64,000 nucleotides of DNA from Bacillota bacterium (GTDB lineage Bacteria; Bacillota; Sulfobacillia; Sulfobacillales; Sulfobacillaceae): positions 25,695 to 89,694 of the forward strand of contig JAPNUR010000005.1 of the NCBI GenBank assembly GCA_026627385.1, given 5' to 3'. A model generated the notes under the pieces. That model did no database searches, was not told the origin of the DNA, and saw only the letters and a list, made by a program, of their open reading frames with translations. A program made the position numbers and the translations under genes. Below, piece after piece: positions 9,872 to 18,076 of this stretch; the stretch's first letter is position 1; each line of letters opens with the position of its first letter.

Positions 9872-10210
9872 ATGCGGTGGTGGCTGGTCGCCCCTAAAAT
9901 TGGCGCGTTAATAGCGCCCCCGTTATTTCTGGCGCTGGGTGTGACCGTCGGGGGAGGGCTCATTGGGGCCTTAGGGAACTGGCTGGCAGGACATGCAGCA
10001 TCCGCCGATGCTAGTCAGATTGCCTTTAAAATTCGCATTTGGGCGGTCGCGATCGCCATTGGCGGCACTATCAGCGCACTCGAACACATCGAACAAAGTC
10101 TGACCAGGCGCGCCATGGCAGACTTGGTCAAAGGCAGCTTGACCATCTTTGCGGCGTACGCCGGGGCCGAATTAGGGTTTTGGCTCATCCGCTGGTGGAT
10201 GATCTCCTGA
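9872..10210 (+). CDS. ytrH: YtrH family sporulation membrane protein
   Basis: A 112-residue small membrane protein with two or three hydrophobic segments (about residues 8-35, 48-65 and 85-110) and the YtrH-like pattern LALGVTVGGGLIGALGNWLA. YtrH is made in the mother cell and is needed for robust spore formation in B. subtilis. The ATG at 9872 is preferred over 9866 because GGGGGG lies 7 nt upstream of the former and abuts the latter. Its stop overlaps the following ytrI start (TGATG). The pair is a plus-strand island within a minus-strand cluster. Confidence 0.83.
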   Translation: MRWWLVAPKIGALIAPPLFLALGVTVGGGLIGALGNWLAGHAASADASQIAFKIRIWAVAIAIGGTISALEHIEQSLTRRAMADLVKGSLTIFAAYAGAELGFWLIRWWMIS

Positions 10211-10680
10211 TGGCGCGTCGATGGGTTAAAGGCATCATCTTTGCCTGGGGTTTGCTCGTGGGCGCCAGCCTCATACAAGCTAAAACATGGATAAGCCGCA
10301 CCCAGGCCCTTGAGGCCATGCGCCACGCCCAAATGGACGCCTTCCGCTGGCATCAGGAAGTCATTCGCCTCCAGGATGAACTGGCTGCCATTAACCGTCA
10401 GCACCAGCATGCCACCTATGTGAAAACGGTCACGCTGGACGTGCTCAAGAGCCCAGTGCCGTTAATTGACGTCGAGGCAGCCCTACAGCCTTACACCGAT
10501 CCCTTATTGGGCATGCCTCTCGACGCCATCAAACTGTCAATCCTGTACCATCTATTGCAAGATCGCCGGGTCACCATTGGCTCCCACATCTATCGGGTGG
10601 ACGTGAAGGCGCTGCTCGTAAGTCCTGATATTCACGTGCTCCTCAGCTTGACCCGTCTTACCAGCGATCGTTCGGCCTAG
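10210..10680 (+). CDS. ytrI: YtrI-like sporulation membrane protein
   Basis: A 156-residue protein with one N-terminal transmembrane segment (about residues 8-27), then a charged helical region and a C-terminal domain. Size, topology and position directly after ytrH fit YtrI, whose family is poorly conserved in sequence. The start is the ATG that overlaps the ytrH stop codon. The stop codon shares the tetranucleotide CTAG with the convergent rnj stop codon, leaving no space for a separate terminator. Confidence 0.72.
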   Translation: MARRWVKGIIFAWGLLVGASLIQAKTWISRTQALEAMRHAQMDAFRWHQEVIRLQDELAAINRQHQHATYVKTVTLDVLKSPVPLIDVEAALQPYTDPLLGMPLDAIKLSILYHLLQDRRVTIGSHIYRVDVKALLVSPDIHVLLSLTRLTSDRSA

Positions 10681-12350
10681 ACTTCCATGATAATGGGCAG
10701 AATCATCGGCCGCCGCTTGGTCCGCTCCCACAAAAACCGCCCCAGCGTCTCGCGTACGGCAGCCTTGATGGATGACCACTCCGACAAGTTATTGCCCTCC
10801 AGCTGGTTGAGCGCTACTTTTACCCGTTGGCGCGCCTCGTCCAACAACGCCTCCGATTCGCGAACATACACAAAGCCCCGGGACACAATATCGGGCCCCG
10901 ACACTAAGAGTCCACTTTGGGCATCCATCCCGACGACCACGATGAGAATGCCATCATTAGACAGCTGTTTGCGGTCGCGGAGCACAATGTTGCCCACATC
11001 GCCTACACCCATGCCATCCACCAGCACCTTGCCCGCCGCGACGGTACCCACAATAGCGCCCGAATCCTTGGTAAATTCAAACACGGTGCCGTTCTCCCCG
11101 ATCAGCACATGGGCCGGATCAATGCCAACGTCGCGCGCGAGTTGGGCATGATGCACCAGGTGGCGGTACTCGCCATGCACAGGAATAAAGAATTTCGGCC
11201 GCACCAAATTTAACATCAATTTGAGCTCTTCCTGACAGGCATGGCCCGAGACGTGAATGTTGGCCGCGGCGCCGTAAACCACATGCGCGCCTAGCCGATA
11301 CAGGTTGTCAACCGTGCGGGAAACATATTTCTCATTGCCAGGAATTGCAGTCGCGGAAATAATCACCGTATCGCCGGGAATGATGGTCACTTTCCGATGG
11401 TCCGCCGTCGACATCCGCGTTAACGCCGACATCGGTTCGCCTTGAGAGCCCGTGGTGACAATAACAATTTGATTGGCCGGCAATTTTTTAATCTCTTCGA
11501 CATCCATCCAAGTCCCGGCAGGAAATTCCAGATATCCCAGCTCGATGGCCTTTTGCACCACATTCTCCATGCTGCGACCGACGACCGCGACCCGGCGATG
11601 ATGCCGCACCGCCGCTTCCACCACCTGACGAATGCGGTGCACTTGCGACGCAAAGGAAGCCACAATCACCCGCCCCTCGGCGGTCTCCATCACCCGGTCA
11701 AAGGTCTTGCCTACCGTTCGCTCGGATGGCGTGTATCCGGGGCGCTCGGCGTTGGTGCTGTCGGCCAGGAGGAGCAGCACCCCTTCGCGACCAACCTCGG
11801 CCAGGCGATGAAAATCAGCGACCCGCCCATCCACCGGCGTATGGTCAAACTTGAAATCACCCGTGTGTACAATAGTCCCGACAGGATTTTTGATGATGAG
11901 TCCGGTCGCATCGGGAATGGAATGGTTAACCCGAAACAGCTCTACCGAAAAACTTCCGACGCGCACCACCTCTCCCGGCTCGACCGCCCGAGAGTCGGGG
12001 TGCAACACCATTTGATGCTCTTGTAACTTTAAATCGACCATCCCCAGGGTTAAGCGCGCACCATAGACTGGCACATTGAGCTGGCGCAATACATAAGGCA
12101 ACGCGCCAATGTGATCCTCGTGGCCGTGCGTTAAAAAGATCCCCCGGACCCGGTCGCGATTGTCTAGCAAATACGTGATGTCCGGCAACACGATATCAAT
12201 CCCCGGCATGTCCTCCTCGGGAAAGGCCAAGCCTGCGTCGATTAAAATGATGTCGTTGCCGTGTACAACAGCCGCCATGTTCTTTCCAATTTCGCCCAAT
12301 CCCCCAAGGGGAATAAATTGGATCTTCCCTGCTGCCAAACGCGTACCCAG
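10677..12350 (-). CDS. rnj: Ribonuclease J
   Basis: A metallo-beta-lactamase/beta-CASP RNase of about 557 residues. The catalytic HGHEDHIG motif lies near residue 74, the IPLGGLGEIGKN signature close to the N-terminus, and the SGHA and PVHGEYRH blocks further on. It degrades and matures mRNA and rRNA from the 5' end and by endonucleolytic cuts. It occupies the rnjB (ymfA) position of the Bacillus dapG-dapA-rnjB-tepA order. The start is uncertain: a perfect GGGAGG is followed 8-9 nt later by CTG at 12350. No ATG/GTG/TTG is well spaced; the alternatives are GTG 12359 (inside the ribosome-binding site) or GTG 12383 (none). Confidence 0.93.
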   Translation of the reverse strand: MGTRLAAGKIQFIPLGGLGEIGKNMAAVVHGNDIILIDAGLAFPEEDMPGIDIVLPDITYLLDNRDRVRGIFLTHGHEDHIGALPYVLRQLNVPVYGARLTLGMVDLKLQEHQMVLHPDSRAVEPGEVVRVGSFSVELFRVNHSIPDATGLIIKNPVGTIVHTGDFKFDHTPVDGRVADFHRLAEVGREGVLLLLADSTNAERPGYTPSERTVGKTFDRVMETAEGRVIVASFASQVHRIRQVVEAAVRHHRRVAVVGRSMENVVQKAIELGYLEFPAGTWMDVEEIKKLPANQIVIVTTGSQGEPMSALTRMSTADHRKVTIIPGDTVIISATAIPGNEKYVSRTVDNLYRLGAHVVYGAAANIHVSGHACQEELKLMLNLVRPKFFIPVHGEYRHLVHHAQLARDVGIDPAHVLIGENGTVFEFTKDSGAIVGTVAAGKVLVDGMGVGDVGNIVLRDRKQLSNDGILIVVVGMDAQSGLLVSGPDIVSRGFVYVRESEALLDEARQRVKVALNQLEGNNLSEWSSIKAAVRETLGRFLWERTKRRPMILPIIMEV

Positions 12351-12381
12351 GTTTATCACCTCCCACAATATTCCGACACAC

Positions 12382-12516
12382 AAGAAAACGCCCCTAGTCT
12401 CTGACTAGGGACTTATGCCAGGGGTCAACAAACCTAAACCTCACCTACAGGCCCCGATCGCCATCCTGCCTGCTGTCAGGTTCTTCTTTCCCTCCGAGCA
12501 CTAAGTCATCTTCCCC
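12382..12516 (-). promoter_or_regulatory. Structured 5' leader with terminator-like hairpin upstream of rnj
   Basis: Between a strong promoter and rnj lies about 135 nt of leader RNA. Its 5' GACTTA (12502-12507 on the complement) pairs with TAAGTC at 12410-12415, and the helix extends with TGC/GCA, closing a domain of about 95 nt that contains further pairings such as CAGGC/GCCTG. Right after it comes a perfect 8-bp stem with a 3-nt loop (12392-12410) followed by TTTTCTT (12382-12389), which looks like an intrinsic terminator just before the ribosome-binding site. The arrangement resembles an attenuator or riboswitch, but I matched no known class. Confidence 0.5.
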
Positions 12517-12545
12517 ATTATAGTTGCTCCTGAGAAAAATTGCAA
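12517..12545 (-). promoter_or_regulatory. Sigma-A promoter for rnj
   Basis: TTGCAA (12540-12545) and TATAAT (12517-12522) are separated by exactly 17 bp on the minus strand, near-consensus for the housekeeping sigma factor. Transcription would begin around 12510 and enter the structured leader described above. Confidence 0.75.
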
Positions 12546-12568
12546 TGAAGAGCGCCCCCCGCGTGGTA

Positions 12569-12772
12569 TCAAGCCGGTGTCAAAGTCGCGAAAAACGCCG
12601 ACGGGCTTTTTGTAAAAGTGCCAACATCTTGAATGGTGGCCACCAAGTAGCGATCAACCCGGCACACGAAACCCATCTGACCAGAGGCATCCAATACCAC
12701 TGAGCATGCGCGAATTGGCAAGCGAGCGCAGGCAAGGTCTCACTTCATCGTGAGCATCAAGTAGGACATCAT
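12569..12772 (-). pseudogene. Possible decayed small ORF between dapG and rnj
   Basis: A minus-strand frame from ATG 12772 has one in-frame TGA after 10 codons and then continues to a stop at 12569. The 3' part (about 50 codons from TTG 12721) has protein-like composition, e.g. ACSVVLDASGQMGFV and VDRYLVATIQDVG. No good ribosome-binding site is seen at either start. It occupies the place where Bacillus carries dapA, but the residues do not resemble DapA. It may be a chance frame. Confidence 0.2.
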
Positions 12773-12791
12773 GCATCGCTCGCCTGTGACC

Positions 12792-12817
12792 GAGCCGGGC
12801 ATCCACATGCCCGGCTC
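12792..12817 (-). terminator. Strong hairpin immediately after dapG
   Basis: A perfect 11-bp GC-rich stem (792-802 with 807-817) with loop CCAC begins 2 nt after the dapG stop codon. There is no T-run on the downstream side, so it may act as a 3' stabiliser or weak terminator rather than a canonical intrinsic terminator. Confidence 0.5.
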
Positions 12818-12818
12818 C

Positions 12819-14054
12819 CTATGTTGGCGCCAGATCCTCGTGCAGTCCAAACTGTTGGTGCAACGCGCGCACAGCCGCTTCCATGTCTTTTTTGTCCAAC
12901 AGCAAGGTAATGGTCGCATGGGAATCCGAAGACTGTAGGACGCGGATATTCTCCCGGGCCAGCGCTTCCATTACGTGACCCACGACCCCGGGCAATCCTT
13001 CAATCGCGGACCCGACAATGGATACCTTGGCGCGATTGTCGTACACTTCGAACGGATACGCCAAATCCGCCAGTGTCGCCTCCACCGTGGACCGTTCCGG
13101 ACTCTTGACGCAAAAATACACTTGATCGGGAAAAAGATTAATGAGATCAACGGAGACGCCGCGTTTGCCCAACAAGTGAAACAACGGGTAACTCCAATTG
13201 TCCGGCCCGCTCGCGGGCGGCCATACCCGAAATTGAATTAAATCGCTTAACTGCGTCACGCCGGTGACCGCATGGGCGGGATCGCGATGTGCCCAGGGGT
13301 CCCACACCCGCCGCCCAGGTCCTACTAACGTCCCATCAGCGGTCGAAAAGGTGGAGCGAATGCGCACCGGCACCGAGAACTGTCGAGCCAATTCAACCGC
13401 TCGTGGGTGAATGACCCGCGCCCCTAAATTGGCCAGCTGAAACACTTCGTGGTAGTCCATTTCGCGGATGGTGCGCGCTTCGGGCACAATGCGCGGGTCC
13501 GCCGTTTTAATCCCGTCAACATCGGTGAAAATTTCCACCACCTCGGCGCCCAGGGCAGCGCCCAACGCCACCGCCGTGGTGTCGCTGCCGCCTCGACCTA
13601 ATGTGGTCACCAGTCCGTCACTCCCTATCCCCTGAAAACCGGCCACGACCGGCACTCGACCATCTTCTAACGCCGCCAGGACCCGATCCGGTTCCAAGCG
13701 AACGATTTGCGCATCACCGTGGCGATCGTCAGTGAGGATGCCTGCCTGCGCGCCTGTCATTACTTCCGGATTTAATCCCACCTGCCGCAAGTGGCCAGCC
13801 ATCACCACCGCGCTAATAATTTCGCCGCAATGGACGAGCAGATCGGTTTCCGTCGGCGGGGCTAGAGGCAAGGGGTTGAGTAAGCCGAGCAGGGTATCGG
13901 TTGCATAGGGATCCCCCTGACGCCCCATCGCGGAGACCACAACCACCGGGTGGTAGCCGGCGCGTACAGCGCTCACCACCCACTGCGCCACCACGGCGCG
14001 CTGAGATGGCTCCCGAACCGAGGTGCCGCCAAATTTCTGCACGATAATTCTCAA
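12819..14054 (-). CDS. dapG: Aspartate kinase (DapG-like)
   Basis: A 411-residue aspartokinase that phosphorylates L-aspartate, the first step to diaminopimelate, lysine, threonine and dipicolinate. The N-terminal VQKFGGTSV motif binds substrate, GRGGSDTTAVALGAALGA and FTDVDGIKTADPR follow, and two ACT domains fill the last ~150 residues. The TTG at 14054 is chosen because GGGAGG lies 9 nt upstream and it overlaps the asd stop codon (TTGA). Position directly after dpaAB-asd matches the spore-associated dapG isozyme of Bacillus. The usual next gene, dapA, is absent here. Confidence 0.94.
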   Translation of the reverse strand: MRIIVQKFGGTSVREPSQRAVVAQWVVSAVRAGYHPVVVVSAMGRQGDPYATDTLLGLLNPLPLAPPTETDLLVHCGEIISAVVMAGHLRQVGLNPEVMTGAQAGILTDDRHGDAQIVRLEPDRVLAALEDGRVPVVAGFQGIGSDGLVTTLGRGGSDTTAVALGAALGAEVVEIFTDVDGIKTADPRIVPEARTIREMDYHEVFQLANLGARVIHPRAVELARQFSVPVRIRSTFSTADGTLVGPGRRVWDPWAHRDPAHAVTGVTQLSDLIQFRVWPPASGPDNWSYPLFHLLGKRGVSVDLINLFPDQVYFCVKSPERSTVEATLADLAYPFEVYDNRAKVSIVGSAIEGLPGVVGHVMEALARENIRVLQSSDSHATITLLLDKKDMEAAVRALHQQFGLHEDLAPT

Positions 14055-15070
14055 CGATGCTGGCCTCCCAGTTCCCACCGATCGCTCACGGCCATCATAA
14101 TGTCCAGCGCGTTGGTCGCGGCACCTCGGCGCAAATTGTCGGCTACCACAAATAAATGGAGGCCGGTCGGTTCGAACGGGTCCTGGCGAATGCGCCCCAC
14201 GAGGACGTCATCTTGCCCCGCCGCGTCCAGTGGAGTGGGTACTGTCCCCGCCCGTGGATCATCGACCACGCGGACGGCCGGGCTTTGCGCCAAGAGCTGG
14301 CGAACCTCCTCGAGCGACCAAGGGCGCTCCGTTTCCAGGTACACGGACTCGGCGTGACCAACGTATACCGGAACCCGCACCGCAGTCGCGCTCAGGCGTA
14401 TGGGTGTCGCCAGAATCTTGGCTGTTTCCCGCATCAGTTTCCATTCTTCCCCGGTGTAATCCAGTTCGCCAAAGGCATCACAATGAGCCAACACATTATG
14501 CAAAATGGGCACCGGATAAACCTGGACCTCATAGGGGCGACCATCCACCCGCGCCCGCACTTCCTCCTCCAACTCGACCACGGCTTCCCGACCAGTTCCC
14601 GACACGGACTGATAGGTCGAGACAATCACCCGCTTGAGTCCCCACTGACGATATATCGGCGCTAAGGCGACGACCAGCTGAATGGTTGAACAATTGGGGC
14701 TCGCGATTAAGGGAGCATCTTTAATGGCGTCGCGATTGACTTGAGGCACCACTAAGGGAATTTCAGGATCCATGCGCCAACGGCTCGATTTATCGATCAC
14801 GGTGACACCGTGGCGCACAGCCTCCGGCACGTAGGTGGCGCTCACGTCATTGCCGGCCGCGAAAAACGCAACATCCACGCGGCGCCAATCCATCTCCTCC
14901 AACGCTTCAACCGGAATCTCGTCATCTCCGTAGCGCACGGTTCTCCCCTGACCTTCGCGCGCCAATGGCACCAATTCCGACACGGGCACGCGATACTCAT
15001 GGAGCACCTCAAGTAGAGTTTGGCCAACCAGTCCCGTCGCCCCTACAATGGCAATCCGATATCCCGACAC
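14051..15070 (-). CDS. asd: Aspartate-semialdehyde dehydrogenase
   Basis: A 339-residue NADPH-dependent enzyme reducing aspartyl phosphate to aspartate semialdehyde. The N-terminal VGATGLVGQ nucleotide loop, the SPNCST motif with the catalytic Cys near residue 124, and the conserved HAESVYLE region are all visible. The GTG at 15070 follows AGGAG by 8 nt; this ribosome-binding site overlaps the end of dpaB. It lies in a tight dpaA-dpaB-asd-dapG operon, so its product likely supplies the precursor of dihydrodipicolinate during sporulation as well as lysine. Confidence 0.96.
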   Translation of the reverse strand: MSGYRIAIVGATGLVGQTLLEVLHEYRVPVSELVPLAREGQGRTVRYGDDEIPVEALEEMDWRRVDVAFFAAGNDVSATYVPEAVRHGVTVIDKSSRWRMDPEIPLVVPQVNRDAIKDAPLIASPNCSTIQLVVALAPIYRQWGLKRVIVSTYQSVSGTGREAVVELEEEVRARVDGRPYEVQVYPVPILHNVLAHCDAFGELDYTGEEWKLMRETAKILATPIRLSATAVRVPVYVGHAESVYLETERPWSLEEVRQLLAQSPAVRVVDDPRAGTVPTPLDAAGQDDVLVGRIRQDPFEPTGLHLFVVADNLRRGAATNALDIMMAVSDRWELGGQHR

Positions 15071-15081
15071 GTTTCTCACTC

Positions 15082-15672
15082 CTATTGCCATGGCACCAGG
15101 ATCGGCTGAATTTGCTCACCCCTTAACGCCGCCTCGATGCTCGGCACTGTCAGTTCCAAATGGGCATCGAGCGACCGAGGTTTTTTCACCGGATCGTCCT
15201 GACCAAACGGCACAAAATAAATATTGCGACAAGCCAAGAGACGGCCAAGATTCATGGCATTCATCCCCAACAGATCGTTGGAGGTGATAGCCAAAAGGAC
15301 GGGGCGCCCATTGCGCAATTGGGCCTTGACAGCCATGGTGACGGGGGAATCATTGATGGCATTGGCTATCTTTGCCAATGTATTCCCCGTACACGGCATC
15401 ACCAGCACCACGTCAAACCAATGTTGAGGACCGCTGGGCTCCACTTCGGGAATAGTCGCCAGCGGCTGACGCTGAGCGGTGGAGGTAATGCGCGCGCGCC
15501 AATACTCCGGCGTACCAAAGCGTGTTTCGACGGCAAAAATGCTCCCCGACACAATTGGCGTCACTTCGGCTCCTTCGCCTACCAACTCTTCTATTGTATC
15601 GACTGCGCGCCCTAAATTACAGTGCGAAGCCGCCATGGCGATCCCAATTCTCACCCCGGCTAATCTTTTCAT
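15082..15672 (-). CDS. dpaB: Dipicolinate synthase subunit B (flavoprotein)
   Basis: A 196-residue flavoprotein-fold subunit of dipicolinate synthase (SpoVFB). It has the diagnostic PCTGNTLAKIANAINDSPVT segment that is part of the FMN-type binding site, and a SNDLLG motif later. With DpaA it oxidises dihydrodipicolinate to dipicolinic acid in the mother cell. GAGGAGGAG precedes the ATG by 8 nt. The start lies 56 nt inside the dpaA coding region, a longer overlap than usual that implies coupled translation. Confidence 0.95.
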   Translation of the reverse strand: MKRLAGVRIGIAMAASHCNLGRAVDTIEELVGEGAEVTPIVSGSIFAVETRFGTPEYWRARITSTAQRQPLATIPEVEPSGPQHWFDVVLVMPCTGNTLAKIANAINDSPVTMAVKAQLRNGRPVLLAITSNDLLGMNAMNLGRLLACRNIYFVPFGQDDPVKKPRSLDAHLELTVPSIEAALRGEQIQPILVPWQ

Positions 15673-16510
15673 CTCGCCACTCCTCCTCGAGCCATAACGC
15701 CAACGTTTCCCAAATGATTTCTGCGGCGCGAATGGGCGCCACTTTACCGGGAATACTCAAAATGTGTTGGTAACGTGCTTTGACAAGCGGGTTATCCATA
15801 AGGTGAGGGACCAGTCCTCCCGGTAAGGATGCCAGGTCAATGACCCAGAACGGCCGCTCCCCTTCAAACCAACGGTGGTCCAACACCGGAGCTGGTGCGG
15901 TGTTAAACAACCCATCAACCTCTGGTAAAGGCCAGACTTCGAGGGAATACGCGTTCAGTCCCAAGGCGCGGGCCATGGCCCGCCGTTCACTTTGCCGCTC
16001 AAAAATGATGGGCCGGCTCCCGTAGCGGCGCAGCCGGTCCGCCAGAATCAAGCCGACGCGGCCAAACCCGATCACGCCCACCGGACGGTCAAACAGGGTG
16101 TAGCCGGACAAGCCTATGGCCGCTTTGAGAGCCCCCTCCGCCGTTGGCACCGCATTAAGCCACATGAAGCTCGTCAATAGGCGATACTGCACCGTCCTCA
16201 AATTGAGGTCGCGACACCATTGCAAGACCGGATCGGCAATTAACCCCGCCGCAATCAGCCCTCGTGGCGCCATGCGCATTAACCAGTCGGGGGTTAACAT
16301 GATGGGACCGTCTATGGTCCCCATGACACCGTCTTCATCGATTCCCGTCATCGGGCCAATGAAGACGTCTGGGTTAGGGTCCTGCTCGCTGTAGGGCGGA
16401 ATGCCCGAATCGCGCATTCCCCAGCTCCACACCCGGTGACCACGGTCTTGTAGCATATGGGCAAGCCAAACATCGCGGGAGTCACCGCCCGCCACGACAA
16501 TCTTGTGCAT
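15617..16510 (-). CDS. dpaA: Dipicolinate synthase subunit A
   Basis: A 297-residue NAD(P)-binding dehydrogenase-like subunit (SpoVFA). It has a beta-alpha-beta VGVIGFGRVG nucleotide loop near residue 147 and a C-terminal LSIPGKVAPIRAAEII segment typical of the family. It makes the spore-core chelator dipicolinate, so it strongly marks an endospore former. The ATG at 16510 is chosen because GGAGGAG precedes it; the longer frame to 16600 runs into the upstream terminator. It heads the dpaA-dpaB-asd-dapG operon. Confidence 0.95.
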   Translation of the reverse strand: MHKIVVAGGDSRDVWLAHMLQDRGHRVWSWGMRDSGIPPYSEQDPNPDVFIGPMTGIDEDGVMGTIDGPIMLTPDWLMRMAPRGLIAAGLIADPVLQWCRDLNLRTVQYRLLTSFMWLNAVPTAEGALKAAIGLSGYTLFDRPVGVIGFGRVGLILADRLRRYGSRPIIFERQSERRAMARALGLNAYSLEVWPLPEVDGLFNTAPAPVLDHRWFEGERPFWVIDLASLPGGLVPHLMDNPLVKARYQHILSIPGKVAPIRAAEIIWETLALWLEEEWRDEKISRGENWDRHGGFAL

Positions 16511-16573
16511 ATTCTCCTCCCATCCTCCTCGCTGTATCATACGAGCAGCTCCCATGCTCTGTGCCCGCCTCGC

Positions 16574-16635
16574 TAAAAAAGTCCCGATCCTGCGGGACAA
16601 GAGAAGGCAGGTGTTCCGTCGTGGAACACCTGCCT
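16574..16635 (-). terminator. Double-hairpin terminator after the stress-type gene
   Basis: Two hairpins follow the gene ending at 16657. A 12-bp stem (16606-16635) has a short loop, then GTCCCG/CGGGAC (16581-16598) is followed by six T residues on the minus strand (16575-16580). The second is a canonical intrinsic terminator and separates that gene from dpaA. Confidence 0.8.
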
Positions 16636-16656
16636 GGGATACGAGCTAATCGGTGG

Positions 16657-17136
16657 TTAATGAACGTAGATATCGCGCGCGTGATGATCTTGAAACAGTT
16701 TTTTGGCGCGGTCAATCTCGTTGTCATCGGTTTGGACCATCACCAACACGTCACCTTCTTTGACGCTTTCCTCTAACCGCTCGCTTTCCTGTTTGGGGAT
16801 GCCGTAGTCCATCAACGCGCCTACCAGTCCTCCTGTCGCGGCACCCGTCAACGTGGCCGCCAACGGCCCCATGGCCAGAATCGGTCCCACGCCTGGAATG
16901 GCGAGCGCTCCAGCACTAGCCAGCAACCCCACGGCACCGCCGGCTGCAGCGCCCCAGCCTATCCCGCTGGACAAATCGTGAGTGCCATGACCCGTTGGAT
17001 GCCCGTGCTCCGTATGTCCATCGTGGCGAGCCACCACCGAGATTTTCTTGTCTGACACCCCCCGCTGTTCGAGCTCGTGTACCACCGTATCCGCAGTCTG
17101 ATGATCGTGAAACGCACCTACCACTGTCTTCGACAT
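16657..17136 (-). CDS. General-stress-type protein with glycine zipper
   Basis: A 159-residue protein. The N-terminal ~45 residues resemble the general stress protein 17M-like domain (VVGAFHDHQTADTVVHELEQ). A His/Gly-rich linker follows, then a Gly/Ala-rich hydrophobic block (about 60-115) with glycine-zipper spacing (GAAAGGAVGLLASAGALAIPG), then an acidic C-terminal tail. Such proteins are often stress-inducible and membrane-associated; a precise role is unknown. AAAGGGGGG precedes the ATG, and TTGAAT-16 bp-TATAAA lies just upstream, very close to the ribosome-binding site. It is inserted between ymxH and dpaA, which are adjacent in Bacillus. Confidence 0.75.
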   Translation of the reverse strand: MSKTVVGAFHDHQTADTVVHELEQRGVSDKKISVVARHDGHTEHGHPTGHGTHDLSSGIGWGAAAGGAVGLLASAGALAIPGVGPILAMGPLAATLTGAATGGLVGALMDYGIPKQESERLEESVKEGDVLVMVQTDDNEIDRAKKLFQDHHARDIYVH

Positions 17137-17199
17137 GAAACGCCCCCCTTTTATACGGCTGCCTAGCTAGTATTCAAGGGGCGCATCGGACTCACACAG

Positions 17200-17457
17200 T
17201 TAATTTCGTCCACTATTAGCGATTTTTGGAACATCGGTCAAGTCGACAATCATGACTTCGGGGCCTATCCGCCGAATAGCGTGCCAGGGAATTTCAATGC
17301 GTTGTCCCCGGCTCAAGCGCCCGCGAGGGGTCACGACAATCGCCTCAATGGCCCCGGTCTCGGGATTGATCACCAAGTCGCTCTCGCCCACAGAGCCAAT
17401 GCGGCTCCCATTCGTCAAATTAATAATGTCTTTGGACGCGAGTTCGCTCATTCGCAT
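17200..17457 (-). CDS. ymxH: YlmC/YmxH family PRC-barrel sporulation protein
   Basis: An 85-residue PRC-barrel protein: MRMSELASKDIINLTNGSRIG, then INPETGAIEAIVVTP and a C-terminal EIPWHAIRRIGPEVMIV, the usual YlmC/YmxH pattern. In B. subtilis ymxH lies between mlpA and spoVFA (dpaA), as it does here if the two inserted genes are ignored. GGAGGGG lies about 8 nt ahead of the ATG. Its function is not established; expression in sporulating cells is known for relatives. Confidence 0.9.
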   Translation of the reverse strand: MRMSELASKDIINLTNGSRIGSVGESDLVINPETGAIEAIVVTPRGRLSRGQRIEIPWHAIRRIGPEVMIVDLTDVPKIANSGRN

Positions 17458-17555
17458 GGGCCGCCCCTCCCCTCTTCCCCTCTTCCCAACCTATGACGGG
17501 CAGCGCCAGTTCAGACCAATCACGACATCCATCCCACGCCGACTTCCGGCCGATA

Positions 17556-17924
17556 TTACTCCGGCCGCGGCACTTCGTACCCCGGCTTATCACTTAACCC
17601 CTGCTGGCGCCGAAAATTCTCCCGATTTTTGGCGAGATACCCTTGATAGAGAGATTCAGCATCCAACCCTGCGTCAATGCAGAGACTAATAAAAAAGTGA
17701 AGCACATCGACTAACTCTTCATGCAGTTTTTCGGGGCGGATGGGTTCGGCATTTTTCCACCATTTGTACCGCGCTTCTTCCAACACTTCGCCTAACTCGA
17801 CGATGAGCGCCAAGGCTTCTTTTTGAAGCCACGTTGCCGTATCGTAGGTGAGGTGTCGTTCACGGCGAACAGTTTCATTAAATTGTTGCTGCCAGTAAAA
17901 AATCTCTTCTAATCGGTCTTTCAT
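17556..17924 (-). CDS. Dimeric dUTPase/MazG-like nucleotide pyrophosphohydrolase
   Basis: A 122-residue all-alpha NTP pyrophosphatase. The metal-binding helices are visible as ELGEVLEEARYKWWKN and EELVDVLHFFISLCIDAG, the E-x-x-E and E-x-x-D pairs of the dimeric dUTPase/MazG superfamily. The likely role is removal of dUTP or other non-canonical nucleotides. The frame is open to 18002, but the family N-terminus and composition point to ATG 17924, with only a weak GAGAA ribosome-binding site. It is an insertion between mlpA and ymxH relative to Bacillus. Confidence 0.8.
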   Translation of the reverse strand: MKDRLEEIFYWQQQFNETVRRERHLTYDTATWLQKEALALIVELGEVLEEARYKWWKNAEPIRPEKLHEELVDVLHFFISLCIDAGLDAESLYQGYLAKNRENFRRQQGLSDKPGYEVPRPE

Positions 17925-18076
17925 CGCATTGTTCTCGGCGCTAAGCTCAGCCCTCGGGCCGAAACCTGGCGCCGCACCCCTCCTCTTCGCGTTCGATAGC
18001 ACACGATCTCTCCGCCGATAAGCGCAGGTGGAACGTACGGATCACGGGAGCGGCCGCCCCCGCCTTATCGGATGGC

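Noticed and set aside
12382..12516. Assignment of the rnj leader to a lysine, SAM, TPP, M-box or T-box riboswitch
   Set aside because: None of the conserved core sequences of these classes is present; only the general layout fits.
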